Below are positions 53,654 through 63,172 of a stretch of DNA of 64,000 nucleotides, one piece after another (the stretch's first letter is position 1; the number at the start of each line of letters is the position of its first letter). Source of the stretch: Chitinophaga flava (GTDB taxonomy: Bacteria > Bacteroidota > Bacteroidia > Chitinophagales > Chitinophagaceae); contig NZ_QFFJ01000001.1 of the NCBI RefSeq assembly GCF_003308995.1, positions 620,001 to 684,000 on the forward strand, read 5' to 3'. The translations under genes and the position numbers were made by a program. Below the pieces are notes generated by a model that was given only the letters and a program-made list of their open reading frames with translations, made no database searches and had not been told where the DNA came from.

Positions 53654-56600
53654 CTAACGTATCAGCAATACCGTTCCTTTTATCATCCGTGTGGTACCGT
53701 CCAGATACTCCACCATCGCGAAATAAACATAACTCCCCAGATCTGCCCGCTTACCATTCACAGTACCATCCCAACCATAACTGCGATCATTAGCCGGTGT
53801 ATTCACTGTCTCAAAAACCTTGTTGCCAGAGCGGTTGAACACCGACAGATTCTTCACCTGACGGATATCCCAACTACCAATCACATAGAAATAATCATTC
53901 TGTCCGTCTCCATTGGGAGAAAATGCGTTAGGCATGCTGATACCGGCATTCACAAATGTTTGTATGTGCACAGTCGCAGTGTCCGTACAGTAATAATCGT
54001 TGGTGGCGGTCACCTGGTATTTCATAGATGAGGTAGCAGCAGCAAACGGATTAGGACAACTGGTACAGGAAAGCCCTGTCTGCGGTTCCCACAGATAGGA
54101 ACTTGCAGGCCCGCCGGTGATGCTGGTGCGCAATCCCACACTGGCAGGACGTGGCAGCGATATCAGTTCAGGCGTGGCCGTTATAGTAAACGGCTCATAG
54201 TCCAGGTCACTCCGGTTGTTGGAATAATCCGTTTCGTTAAACACAGGCCCCTGACGATCATTCACTACGGCCACCACCGCTTTGGTACCCGGAGCACTCA
54301 ACACATGGGTAAACTCCCGGCAGTCGCCAAATTTGGGCGCCGGCGTATAATAAACAGGCTGCAGTATCACAGACCGCTCATTACCGGGATCACCATTGTA
54401 AAAAGATACCGGTATCTTCTGAAATACAGTATCATAACCATTAGACATACATACTTTGAACTTCACCAGAATATGCCCATTGTCGAAACAGTGCGCAGAC
54501 AACAGGTCTACCGTCATATCAGGTGGCACAAGATGTACGTACTCCTGCCCTTTCAGCACACAGCCATACTGATTGGTCAGCTGTACACCTATCTGGCTGC
54601 TGTCCAGCATAGTCACCGCAGGAGCGGCACAGGAAAGGCAACTAAGCGTATAGGCGTCACTGTTATCCCACAGAATGGTTGCAGGTGTGAAACCCGTTAT
54701 GTTGTAATAGAAGTGAAACGGCGCCTTTCGATACACAGTAGTATCTTTCGGAAAGACGTTCAATACAGGCGGAACATAGTTCCAGGTAAAAGTATTGTTG
54801 GAATAATCTGCTTCATTCAAACCAGTGGCCGGCGGATATGCCTGCTGGTCTTTGTTTACCACCGCCACTACCTGGCCGGAGGGAGCATTCCGGATATACT
54901 GGCCATAGCGGCTGCAGCTGCCGGGAGAAGCCATGGGCGTTAGAAAACGGGTACCCAGCTGTACTGCCGCAGGATCTCCAGGAAGCCGGTCGTAAAAATC
55001 CACCTGGAGTGAAGCTGGTACATTACCGGTAGTATAGGCATTGCACAATGAGAAGTCCACATGCAGGCTGTCTCCCCGGGAACAGTCCACGCTGTTCAAT
55101 TTCACGGTATAGTCATCCACCACCGGAATATGTACGGTAGCCAGCGTATCACTGTAACAGGCGTACTGCGAATATCCCCGCACTTTCACAGTTGTTACGG
55201 TATCCTGACGGTACGGTGCAGTAAAGGTAGTGTTGATGCAGTTGCTGCAGTTCAGATAGGAAGAAGTTTCCCAGGTGGCGGAGCTGATAGTACCACCGGT
55301 AGCGCTGGGTTTCAGTACCAGCTGCGCTTTCGGCAACACGGTATAATCTCCTGGTGCCAGAGATACATGAAACTTAAATCCTCGCTTGATGCTCACATTA
55401 TTGTTATAATTACTCTCTTCCACACCGGTATTGGGCAGTGCCAGCGGAAAAGTACCGCCGTTATCGTTCATCACCGTTACCAGTGTATCTACATTGGCGC
55501 GGCCGGCCTGAACAATCGTGGTATATAATACAGAAACGCATTTACCTGGCAGATCTGCCGGCAACAAAAACGGGATTCCTAACAGATGTCCCTTTCCCAG
55601 CCGTGGATCATCATCATAAAAAGACACAGGTGTGTTTTTGGGAATAGTCTGGTATCCTTTGTTCTCAAAATACAGTTTTACACGCAGCTTATCCTGTTGG
55701 TAACACTCTACGGCAGACACATATACCACACCGTCAGCTGTAGGATCGTCCACTACAATGGTGACCGGGTTCGTATAGTCCTCACAGTGACCATCAGTAG
55801 CGTAAAGGCGTACTTTATAGTTGCCGGGTGTCTGGAAAATATAGTCCAGCTGTTCATCCGTACTCACCACCTGTTCCGCCATGCCTTTATCATTACTGAT
55901 CAGCCATTTCCAGGAGGTAGCGTTGCGGGAGCGGTTGGTAAACACCACGTGGTCTGTTTGAATGCCTGCTTTGGAAGCGATCTTGCGTTTGTCGGGGTAG
56001 AAACGTGCAACCACGCCGCAACTGACAGGCATGGCGTCTGTGGTGGTAGCATGACAACCACTAACGCCATCGGTTACACGTAGTTCTATCAGATAGGTTT
56101 TCTGACTGGTGACCGTCAGCGATAAGGTGGTTCCGGTGCCGGTGGCTACCCCATCTACCAGCCACGCGCAGGTTTGACCCGCAGCGACGGTAGCCGTAAA
56201 GGTGACAGTCTGTCCTACTACAGGATAGGCAATGTCGCGGGTAAAAGCAGCGGTAACAGTGGAGGCACAGGGATCATTACAAACCATACTGGGCTGCATC
56301 AGCGACAGCGAGGTGGTAATAAAGTTCCGCATCCTGTCGGCCTGGCCCTGTGTAAAGCCCAGTATACAACCGGTGCCTTGACCATAATCCATAAAGTTAT
56401 CCGGCAGGTCTGGCACATCGGTGGTAAAACCAGACAAGGTATCGGTGTCACAGGAATTTTGCGGAGCGCTGCAGGCATAACCGCCGGTGATGGTCTTCTC
56501 CGGAGGGGTGTCACAAACCATGTCTCCATCGGTGGTGCAGTCATCGTTTTTACAATCCCTGGCTGCAAAGGTATGCAGGAGGCTGAGGTAATGTCCCATT

Positions 56601-57274
56601 TCATGAGCCAGTACGTCCACTCCGAGGCCGGCCACCACAATATCTCCGCCGGCACTGGCATATCCGCCCATGGTAAGACGGCTCCAGCTGCCACAGTTGA
56701 ATTCCTGCATATAGTCGGAACGAATGGAAGACACCACCCATATGTTGATATAACGGCTATGATCCCACGCTCCCATACCGGTAACATTTCCACCTTCCAT
56801 GTCTACATCAAAATCATTCAGGTAGGAATAGGAACGGATGATGCCGGTGGTACGGCCGCCATCAGGGGCTGTTTTAGCAAGACAGAAACGGATTTTTGTA
56901 TCAGTACGACCACCGGTAAAAGCGCCGGTAGCGCTGTAGGCTTCGTTAAGTGACTGGATCGCATTGGCCACGTCCAGGTCCGTATAGGCGCTCAGGTTTT
57001 CATTGAGTATATGCACTACCACCGGCAAGGTAATAATCGCCGCATCAACAGCCGGAGCACCAGGTACCCGAACATACCGCTGCTGCAGGATTGCCTGATT
57101 AATGGCCTGTTCCCTGGCCACAAACGAAGGGTTCTGGCGCCATTGCTGCAATAGTCTGTCTGTGCCGCAGGCACGTACGGATAATGGCATCCCTTCCTGG
57201 GCATAGGAACGTAGAGCCAGCAGGGTCAATATGACTGACCCAAAAATCAGTTTTCTCAATAACGGGGTGTTCAT
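53654..57274 (-). CDS. M43 zinc metalloprotease with PKD, CARDB-like and T9SS type B domains
   Basis: A 1206-residue secreted protein. Signal peptide about 1-25. The M43 (pappalysin/cytophagalysin) protease domain (about 70-330) has the zinc motif HEMGHYLSLLH and a downstream Met-turn region. Two PKD-like domains follow (about 340-510). Three repeated modules of about 195 residues each carry a Y-(N/S)-N-N turn (about 621, 822, 1015) and a CxxC pair (CSNC, CLSC, CTSC). The C-terminus PNAFSPNGDGQNDYFYV is the gliding-motility/T9SS type B sorting domain. It is likely attached to the cell surface. Confidence 0.9.
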   Translation of the reverse strand: MNTPLLRKLIFGSVILTLLALRSYAQEGMPLSVRACGTDRLLQQWRQNPSFVAREQAINQAILQQRYVRVPGAPAVDAAIITLPVVVHILNENLSAYTDLDVANAIQSLNEAYSATGAFTGGRTDTKIRFCLAKTAPDGGRTTGIIRSYSYLNDFDVDMEGGNVTGMGAWDHSRYINIWVVSSIRSDYMQEFNCGSWSRLTMGGYASAGGDIVVAGLGVDVLAHEMGHYLSLLHTFAARDCKNDDCTTDGDMVCDTPPEKTITGGYACSAPQNSCDTDTLSGFTTDVPDLPDNFMDYGQGTGCILGFTQGQADRMRNFITTSLSLMQPSMVCNDPCASTVTAAFTRDIAYPVVGQTVTFTATVAAGQTCAWLVDGVATGTGTTLSLTVTSQKTYLIELRVTDGVSGCHATTTDAMPVSCGVVARFYPDKRKIASKAGIQTDHVVFTNRSRNATSWKWLISNDKGMAEQVVSTDEQLDYIFQTPGNYKVRLYATDGHCEDYTNPVTIVVDDPTADGVVYVSAVECYQQDKLRVKLYFENKGYQTIPKNTPVSFYDDDPRLGKGHLLGIPFLLPADLPGKCVSVLYTTIVQAGRANVDTLVTVMNDNGGTFPLALPNTGVEESNYNNNVSIKRGFKFHVSLAPGDYTVLPKAQLVLKPSATGGTISSATWETSSYLNCSNCINTTFTAPYRQDTVTTVKVRGYSQYACYSDTLATVHIPVVDDYTVKLNSVDCSRGDSLHVDFSLCNAYTTGNVPASLQVDFYDRLPGDPAAVQLGTRFLTPMASPGSCSRYGQYIRNAPSGQVVAVVNKDQQAYPPATGLNEADYSNNTFTWNYVPPVLNVFPKDTTVYRKAPFHFYYNITGFTPATILWDNSDAYTLSCLSCAAPAVTMLDSSQIGVQLTNQYGCVLKGQEYVHLVPPDMTVDLLSAHCFDNGHILVKFKVCMSNGYDTVFQKIPVSFYNGDPGNERSVILQPVYYTPAPKFGDCREFTHVLSAPGTKAVVAVVNDRQGPVFNETDYSNNRSDLDYEPFTITATPELISLPRPASVGLRTSITGGPASSYLWEPQTGLSCTSCPNPFAAATSSMKYQVTATNDYYCTDTATVHIQTFVNAGISMPNAFSPNGDGQNDYFYVIGSWDIRQVKNLSVFNRSGNKVFETVNTPANDRSYGWDGTVNGKRADLGSYVYFAMVEYLDGTTRMIKGTVLLIR

Positions 57275-57427
57275 CTCGACAAGTATAGGACGCGCAAATA
57301 TATATAATAATTATAATAAATAACATCAATCCCTTTTCTGATATCATTTCCAGGAGTTATCATTTTCATCTATGGGCGCATCAATATTATCGCTGGCTGT
57401 AAGATTCTTCAAACAAAACTGTTGTTC

Positions 57428-57436
57428 TACTTTTGT
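57428..57436 (+). promoter_or_regulatory. -7 promoter box for the efflux pump gene
   Basis: TACTTTTGT matches TAnnTTTG. It lies 42 bases before the GTG start at 57479; the -33 region is not clear. Confidence 0.4.
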
Positions 57437-57478
57437 ACCCGATTTTAAATTCCTGGACCCATTCAAAACCGACAGACT

Positions 57479-58720
57479 GTGACACAAGAATATACGAGAA
57501 CCCGATATTTTTTTCTGATATTAATCTTAGGCACCCTGACTGCATTGGCGCCTTTTTCCATAGACATGTACCTGCCGGGCTTTCCGGCGATTGCCGCCGA
57601 CTTTGGTGTTGAGCAAGCCAGGGTAGGCTTGTCGCTCTCCAGCTTTTTTATAGGCATCTCCGCAGGGCAGCTACTGTATGGCCCGCTGCTCGACCGATTT
57701 GGCCGGAAAACACCGTTGATACTGGGATTGCTGGTTTATATAGCCGCATCGCTGGGCTGCGTATATGCGGTCACGTTGAACAGCCTGGTGATCCTGAGAT
57801 TTATACAGGCCATCGGAAGCTGTGCTGCCACTGTAGCTTCTGTAGCGATGGTACGTGACCTCTTTCCGGTGAAGGAAAATGCCAAAGTATTTGCCCTGCT
57901 GGTATTGGTATTAGGTGCATCCCCTATGCTGGCCCCTACCATAGGCAGTTATGTGACCGCCGCTTTCAACTGGCATACGATCTTCATTGTACTGGCAGCG
58001 ATGGGGGTATTGATCCTGCTGGCCACCATCCTGTGGCTACCGGAGAGTTATCAGCCAGATACCTCCTTGTCACTCAAACCCGGGCCTATTACCCGTAGCT
58101 TCTGGACAGTAGCCACCACACCACAGTTTTACACCTACGCCTTTGCCGGAGCTACCGCTTTCTCCGGTCTGTTTGCTTACGTATCCGGCTCTCCGCAGAT
58201 ATTTATGGATGTTTACCACCTGGACGGTAAAACCTACGGCTGGATCTTTGCCGGCCTCTCTATTGGGTTTATCGGCTCCAGCCAGATCAACAGCCTGCTG
58301 CTGAAACGCTTTGAAAGCCAACAGATAGTACTGGTAGCACTGACGCTTCATGTAATAACGGGACTGATACTGGCCTTCTGCGCCTGGAACAACTGGCTGA
58401 GTCTTACCGGCCTTTTGGTGCTACTATTTGTGTATCTCTGTTGTATGGGATATGTCAATCCAAATACATCCGCCCTTTGCCTGGCTCCCTTCGGGAAAAA
58501 TGCCGGCACCGCTTCCGCCCTGATGGGCGCACTGCAGATGGGCATAGGCGCACTGGCATCTACCTTTGTCAGCCTGTTTGATAGTCATTCAACCCTGCCC
58601 CTGGCCCTTACCATTGCCGGTTCTTCCGTGATGGCGCTGACAATATTGATGGCAGGCCGCAAACAAATCGGAACCGCTATGGCAGCACCCGACCAGGCAG
58701 GCGCCGTCCTGACGCATTAA
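57479..58720 (+). CDS. Bcr/CflA family multidrug efflux MFS transporter
   Basis: A 413-residue drug:H+ antiporter with 12 hydrophobic segments. The N-terminal APFSIDMYLPGFPAIAADF and the loop motif GPLLDRFGRKTPL are diagnostic of the Bcr/CflA group. The start is GTG at 57479; the next ATG lies inside TM1, so GTG is needed for a full protein. The last 25 bases, including the stop, are repeated 43 bp downstream with one mismatch. Confidence 0.9.
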   Translation: MTQEYTRTRYFFLILILGTLTALAPFSIDMYLPGFPAIAADFGVEQARVGLSLSSFFIGISAGQLLYGPLLDRFGRKTPLILGLLVYIAASLGCVYAVTLNSLVILRFIQAIGSCAATVASVAMVRDLFPVKENAKVFALLVLVLGASPMLAPTIGSYVTAAFNWHTIFIVLAAMGVLILLATILWLPESYQPDTSLSLKPGPITRSFWTVATTPQFYTYAFAGATAFSGLFAYVSGSPQIFMDVYHLDGKTYGWIFAGLSIGFIGSSQINSLLLKRFESQQIVLVALTLHVITGLILAFCAWNNWLSLTGLLVLLFVYLCCMGYVNPNTSALCLAPFGKNAGTASALMGALQMGIGALASTFVSLFDSHSTLPLALTIAGSSVMALTILMAGRKQIGTAMAAPDQAGAVLTH

Positions 58721-58767
58721 TCACGGGTATACGTAGGTGATGGGCGCCGTGCTGACGCATTAATCAC
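58700..58767 (+). repeat. 25-bp direct repeat across the efflux gene stop codon
   Basis: Copies at 58700-58724 and 58743-58767 differ at one base (C/G). The first contains the last codons and the TAA of the efflux gene. The 43-bp period suggests a small tandem duplication. Confidence 0.8.
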
Positions 58768-58811
58768 ATGACATACAAGGTGTTCATAAAGACACCATTC
58801 AACGCATTACT

Positions 58812-58850
58812 CCCGGGCCTCCGGAAACGGCCGGCCCGGGTTTCTTTTTT
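58812..58850 (+). terminator. Intrinsic terminator after the efflux pump gene
   Basis: CCCGGGCC pairs with GGCCCGGG, with an inner CCG-GAAA-CGG tetraloop hairpin, followed by TTTCTTTTTT. Confidence 0.85.
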
Positions 58851-59164
58851 CAGATCTTGATCAGTTGCCCCCCAACCCCTACCAGCCTCAGGCATTGATA
58901 ACACATCCTTTTTAAAAAAATTTCTCCGGATGAAAGAAAAGATATTATTTTATCAAAATATTTAAAAGCAGGAGAAATAGCATTCTTTTTTGTTTGAAAA
59001 AAAACCCGATTTTGATATAGTACTTTTCGATGTGATATGCTGTTTTAATAACAGATGAAAACTTTTTAATAGCATATGACATGCAAGAACGACCATAACT
59101 TGTACTGTGCCTATCCTGTTAAGAGAGGATTATGTATACCATTCTTTTTGTTTAATCGCATTAT
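58851..59164. other. AT-rich upstream region of the AraC-like gene
   Basis: No ORF is evident. An ATATGCT/AGCATAT inverted repeat pair (about 59034-59080) is separated by 30 bases, upstream of the regulator gene, and may be a control site. No confident promoter box was found. Confidence 0.35.
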
Positions 59165-60172
59165 ATGGAAGAACAAAATACCATTAAGCCCATTCCGGAA
59201 CGCAAGATTCTTCTGATTGAAAGAGATGATCAATATTTTACACCTTTAGAACTCATTCCGGAAGATTACAGCGATACTGTTATCCGCTTTGCACGTCAGT
59301 ATTTTAAACAGGATACTGAATGTGACATGTTCTGCCAGAACATTAAAGTAAGGGACTTCTCTATCTGGCACCATGAAATACTGGCCAAGAAAAACATTCT
59401 GCTCACCCCCTACTCCCCCCGGCATATACTGGCCCTCCATTTTAACCAGGCCGACGAAGTAGTGGCCAATATCCATGGAAGAGGTGATTTTAACATGATA
59501 GGCAGTCAGATCTGCCTGTTTAACCTACCGGAACAGATGCATACCGTACCTGTGGTTACCGGCAAACAAATCAGCAGTTTTCATATCAACATCATACCCG
59601 GTTGTATGGGTGCCCTTGTACGGGAATTTCCGGAACTGAAAGGACTGCTCTCTAAAAAAATAACCGACCAAAGCGAACCACTCAATCAGCGCGATTGTAC
59701 CACCAATATTGCTATCCAGCTGCTGCTGACTATTATCAATGGCTGCCGCCTCATAGAAGACCAGGCCGAATGCCTGCTTCGCCGTTGCTGCGTGTCCATC
59801 TTCAGCAACTATCTCTGCCAGGACGCCACGCCCACCTGCGAAAAACGTCCGGTAGACAACGACACGCTGATCAACGTATTTCATTACCTCCGGGAAAACG
59901 TAGACCTGGAAAAGCCACTGATGCATGTGTCTTTCCTCTTCAACGTGCCCAGCCCCGTACTCGCAGGCGCCTTCGAAAATATGTTTTACATCCCCCTGGA
60001 AGACTTTGCCTTTCAGATGAAAATGCTGAAAGCCTTCAACTGCCTGGTGTATGAAGACACTCCCCTGGCCGATATTGCCAGAAACATAGGCCTGCCCGGT
60101 GAAAAAGCACTGATCGTCGCCTTTATCAACTATTTCCATTGCGATCCGCTTTTTATACGGAACGCACAATGA
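59165..60172 (+). CDS. Divergent AraC-like regulator
   Basis: A 335-residue soluble protein. The N-terminal 210 residues look like a ligand-sensing domain without strong family motifs. The C-terminus aligns in outline with the double HTH of AraC proteins: YLRENVDLEKPLMHVSFLF, then LEDFAFQMKMLKAFNCLVYEDTPLADIARNIGLPGE (quoted in part), then FINYFHCDPLFIRN. Key residues are degenerate, so DNA binding is uncertain. Single gene. Confidence 0.6.
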   Translation: MEEQNTIKPIPERKILLIERDDQYFTPLELIPEDYSDTVIRFARQYFKQDTECDMFCQNIKVRDFSIWHHEILAKKNILLTPYSPRHILALHFNQADEVVANIHGRGDFNMIGSQICLFNLPEQMHTVPVVTGKQISSFHINIIPGCMGALVREFPELKGLLSKKITDQSEPLNQRDCTTNIAIQLLLTIINGCRLIEDQAECLLRRCCVSIFSNYLCQDATPTCEKRPVDNDTLINVFHYLRENVDLEKPLMHVSFLFNVPSPVLAGAFENMFYIPLEDFAFQMKMLKAFNCLVYEDTPLADIARNIGLPGEKALIVAFINYFHCDPLFIRNAQ

Positions 60173-60191
60173 CCATATCCTCCTCAATCCG

Positions 60192-60218
60192 TTGCCGCCT
60201 GAAAATTTCAGGCGGCAA
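60192..60218. terminator. Hairpin after the AraC-like gene
   Basis: TTGCCGCCTGAAA pairs perfectly with TTTCAGGCGGCAA around a single A. No T-run follows on either strand, so it may be a Rho-assisted or processing hairpin. Confidence 0.5.
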
Positions 60219-60282
60219 AAACGGAGCCCCTCATTGACATCTTCGCCGCTTTTCTTTCCTTTGCGGAAATTTTTATTATCCT

Positions 60283-61356
60283 ATGCGCAAACCTTTCCCC
60301 GCTTTCCTTTGCTGCCTGCTTCTTCCGTTCACACTGAAAGCCCAATCACTCCACCTTTTTGCAGATAGTATCCGCACCGCCTGCCATATCCCTGCCCTGG
60401 GATACGCTGTCGTATCAGCAGATTCCATCCTCGAAATACAAATGCTGGGCAACAAAAAAATCAATACTCCATCCCCCGCCACCCTACAAGATCAGTTCCG
60501 TATCGGCTCCAATACCAAAGCCATTACCTGTACCATGGCCGCTTTGCTCGTACAGCAAAATAAACTACACTGGAACACCCCTTTTTTCTCCCTATTCCCT
60601 GATCTCAAAACCCAAAGCCATCCCGCCTACTATCATCTCACGCTGAAAGAATTGCTTACTTTCCGTAACAAACTGGTCCGGTATACCTATACCAATCCGC
60701 TCCCCCGCCCCGAAAACATTACCGGTAATGAAGCCGCCCAACGCCGGCAGTTTGCCACCTGGCTGCTGCAACAACCACCTGTATCAGATACCAACGCCAT
60801 TAACTACACCAACAGCGGCTACGTCCTCGCCGGCCTCATGCTCGAAAAAGCCGCTCATAAAAGTTATCTCCAGCTGTTACAACAACTCGGACAACAACTG
60901 GGTATCCACTTCGGACTGGGAGGCCCCAACGCCGTCGACAGCACCCAGCCCTGGGGACATGACCACCAATTGCAACCGGAAGCTCCGGCAAACAATCCCA
61001 AACTCAACTGGCTACAGGCTGCCGGCAATATCCATATCAGCCTGCAAGACTATGCCCGCTTTATACAGTTTCAGCTGCGTGGCCTCGCCGGCAGATCTCC
61101 CCTGTTGCCCGCAACTATCTTTGAACAACTGCACTACGGCCATCCAACCTTCGCCTATGGCTGGTTCTGGAAAACAAACAACAAAGGAGAACATATCTCC
61201 TGGAACACCGGCACACCCGGTACCTTCGTTACCCATGTGCAACTGGTACGTGAGCAGGACCGGGCTTATATCGTCTTTACCAATGTACAACAAGACAATA
61301 CAGAAGAGGCTGTGGAAGCAGTAGTCAAAGCCATGGAAAAAAAATATGGTCAATAA
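60283..61356 (+). CDS. Exported serine hydrolase (class C beta-lactamase/DD-peptidase family)
   Basis: A 357-residue protein with a signal peptide (about 1-20, LKAQS). The catalytic SxxK motif is SNTK in RIGSNTKAITC, the YxN motif is in NYTNSGY, and the third motif region is HISWNTGTPG. Family members are DD-peptidases, esterases or penicillin-binding-like enzymes; there is no evidence for resistance. It is followed 39 bp later by tfoX-like. Confidence 0.85.
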   Translation: MRKPFPAFLCCLLLPFTLKAQSLHLFADSIRTACHIPALGYAVVSADSILEIQMLGNKKINTPSPATLQDQFRIGSNTKAITCTMAALLVQQNKLHWNTPFFSLFPDLKTQSHPAYYHLTLKELLTFRNKLVRYTYTNPLPRPENITGNEAAQRRQFATWLLQQPPVSDTNAINYTNSGYVLAGLMLEKAAHKSYLQLLQQLGQQLGIHFGLGGPNAVDSTQPWGHDHQLQPEAPANNPKLNWLQAAGNIHISLQDYARFIQFQLRGLAGRSPLLPATIFEQLHYGHPTFAYGWFWKTNNKGEHISWNTGTPGTFVTHVQLVREQDRAYIVFTNVQQDNTEEAVEAVVKAMEKKYGQ

Positions 61357-61395
61357 AAAACCAAGTATCTTTAATCATATTAAAAAAACTCCCCT

Positions 61396-61737
61396 ATGGC
61401 TTTCGATGAAAAAATGGCTGACCGCGTCAGAGAAATAATTGCACCGGCAGCAAAAAAAGTAGAAGAGAAAAAAATGTTCGGCGGTCTGTGTTTTATGGTG
61501 AATGATAAAATGTGCGTCGGTGTGAAAGCAGAAACCGTTATGCTCCGCCTCGATCCGGCCCATGTAGACACTCTGCTGGAAGAAGAAGGCTGTACACAGA
61601 TGGTGATGGGTGATAGAATAGCGAAGGGATATGTGTTTGTGGATAATACAGTGCTGCGTACCAAAAAACAATTGGAGCATTGGATTAAAATGGCATTAGA
61701 ATATAACAAAATCGCTCCTCCCTCCAAAAAAAAGTAA
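61396..61737 (+). CDS. TfoX/Sxy family N-terminal domain protein
   Basis: A 113-residue protein with KKMFGGLCFMVNDKMCVGV and LEHWIKMALEYN, the TfoX N-terminal domain pattern. The C-terminal domain of true competence regulators is absent, so it is one of the single-domain proteins of unknown role common in Bacteroidota. Ends in a lysine tail. Confidence 0.87.
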   Translation: MAFDEKMADRVREIIAPAAKKVEEKKMFGGLCFMVNDKMCVGVKAETVMLRLDPAHVDTLLEEEGCTQMVMGDRIAKGYVFVDNTVLRTKKQLEHWIKMALEYNKIAPPSKKK

Positions 61738-61857
61738 ATGCTCCGGGCCAGCCAGCAAAGTGATTTACAAATGTTTTTCTATCTTTAACGCCCCCTGGCA
61801 TTATTGATTAGCATCATTTTAAATCTATATTCTTAACTGGCATTATCTGGATAGCTT

Positions 61858-63093
61858 ATGAACACATTTACGATTATAACGGCTTTGATTACCATCAGTG
61901 CACTCATTTCGTATATCAATAACCGTTTTATCAAATTGCCCGGAACCATAGGCGTGATCGTGGTTTCATTGTTTCTGTCCTTGCTGATTTTGTTTACCGG
62001 TAAAATTTTTCCCGGTGCTTACACTTTCATCAAAGACCTCACCAGCAGCATCGACTTTACCCAAACCCTGCTGGACATTATGTTAGGCTTCCTCCTTTTC
62101 GCGAGTGCCCTTCAATTCGATTTACAGAAACTGAGAGAACAGCGATACCCCGTACTAATACTAAGTACGGTGGGAGTGATAGGCTCTACATTTATTTTCG
62201 GCTACCTGCTGTATTGGGCCACTGAACTGCTGCGTATTGATCTGCCACTGCTCTATTGTCTGTTATTTGGAGCATTGATTTCTCCGACGGATCCGGTGGC
62301 AGTATTGTCCGTACTGAAAAAATCAAAAGTACCTTCTTCCCTGGAAACCATTATTGGTGGAGAATCCCTGCTGAATGACGGTACCGGTATTTTGCTTTTT
62401 GTTATTCTGAAAGAACTTGCCGGTCAGGCAGATGCGCATGTATCACTGGCCCACACTATATCACTTTTTTCGCAGGAAGTGTTTGGCGGAATATTGCTGG
62501 GCGTGATCTCCGGCCTGGTTGCCTACCGTACCATGAAACGGGTAGACGATTTCCAGATCATTGTGATGGTGTCATTGTCGATGGTAATGGTTATCTCTGT
62601 ACTGGGCGCCATGCTGCACGTATCCATCCCGCTGGCGGCCGTTTCCGCCGGTCTTATCCTGGGTAACACCTCTCTGGGTACCAAACAGTCGGAAGACCTA
62701 CAACGTTACTTCCATAACGTATGGCACCTCATCGATGAACTGCTCAATACCATCCTCTTTGTGATGATAGGCCTGCAGATAGTGGTAATGCCTTTCCTGA
62801 AAAACTACTGGCTCACCGGCCTGTTTGCCGTAGCTTTTGTACTGGTGGCCAGGGCCCTGAGTATCTATATTCCATCCCTGCTGCTCAAACGTTCGCTGAA
62901 AACAACTTACAGAGGCATCACCATCCTGGTATGGGCCGGTCTTCGGGGAGGTATCTCCGTGGCACTGGCAATGTCGCTGCCAGAGTCCCCTTACAAGGAA
63001 ATCATCCTCTCCGGCAGTTACTTTGTAGTGCTCTTCTCCATCATCGTTCAGGGCCTCACTCTCAAACGTGTGGTGAACAGAATGGTCCGGTAA
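61858..63093 (+). CDS. Na+/H+ antiporter (CPA1/NhaP type)
   Basis: A 411-residue inner-membrane protein with about 12 hydrophobic segments. The ion-binding region GALISPTDPVAVLSVLK and GESLLNDGTGILLF (ND motif) are characteristic of CPA1 antiporters, with WAGLRGGISVALAMSLP near the C-terminus. It exchanges Na+ for H+ and lacks the C-terminal cytosolic regulatory domain of larger relatives. Monocistronic. Confidence 0.92.
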   Translation: MNTFTIITALITISALISYINNRFIKLPGTIGVIVVSLFLSLLILFTGKIFPGAYTFIKDLTSSIDFTQTLLDIMLGFLLFASALQFDLQKLREQRYPVLILSTVGVIGSTFIFGYLLYWATELLRIDLPLLYCLLFGALISPTDPVAVLSVLKKSKVPSSLETIIGGESLLNDGTGILLFVILKELAGQADAHVSLAHTISLFSQEVFGGILLGVISGLVAYRTMKRVDDFQIIVMVSLSMVMVISVLGAMLHVSIPLAAVSAGLILGNTSLGTKQSEDLQRYFHNVWHLIDELLNTILFVMIGLQIVVMPFLKNYWLTGLFAVAFVLVARALSIYIPSLLLKRSLKTTYRGITILVWAGLRGGISVALAMSLPESPYKEIILSGSYFVVLFSIIVQGLTLKRVVNRMVR

Positions 63094-63110
63094 TCCATTT
63101 ACTGAAACAT

Positions 63111-63154
63111 AAAAGAATAGCCCCCGGAAAATTACTCCGGGGGCTATTCTTTTT
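63111..63154. terminator. Bidirectional terminator between antiporter and GH3 genes
   Basis: A perfect 18-bp stem, AAAAGAATAGCCCCCGGA with TCCGGGGGCTATTCTTTT, around a 7-nt loop, with A/T tracts at both ends. Confidence 0.88.
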
Positions 63155-63172
63155 ATACATGCTCATTCAGTA

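Noticed and set aside
60283..61356. Beta-lactamase resistance gene
   Set aside because: SxxK and YxN motifs are shared with esterases and DD-peptidases; no lactamase-specific evidence.
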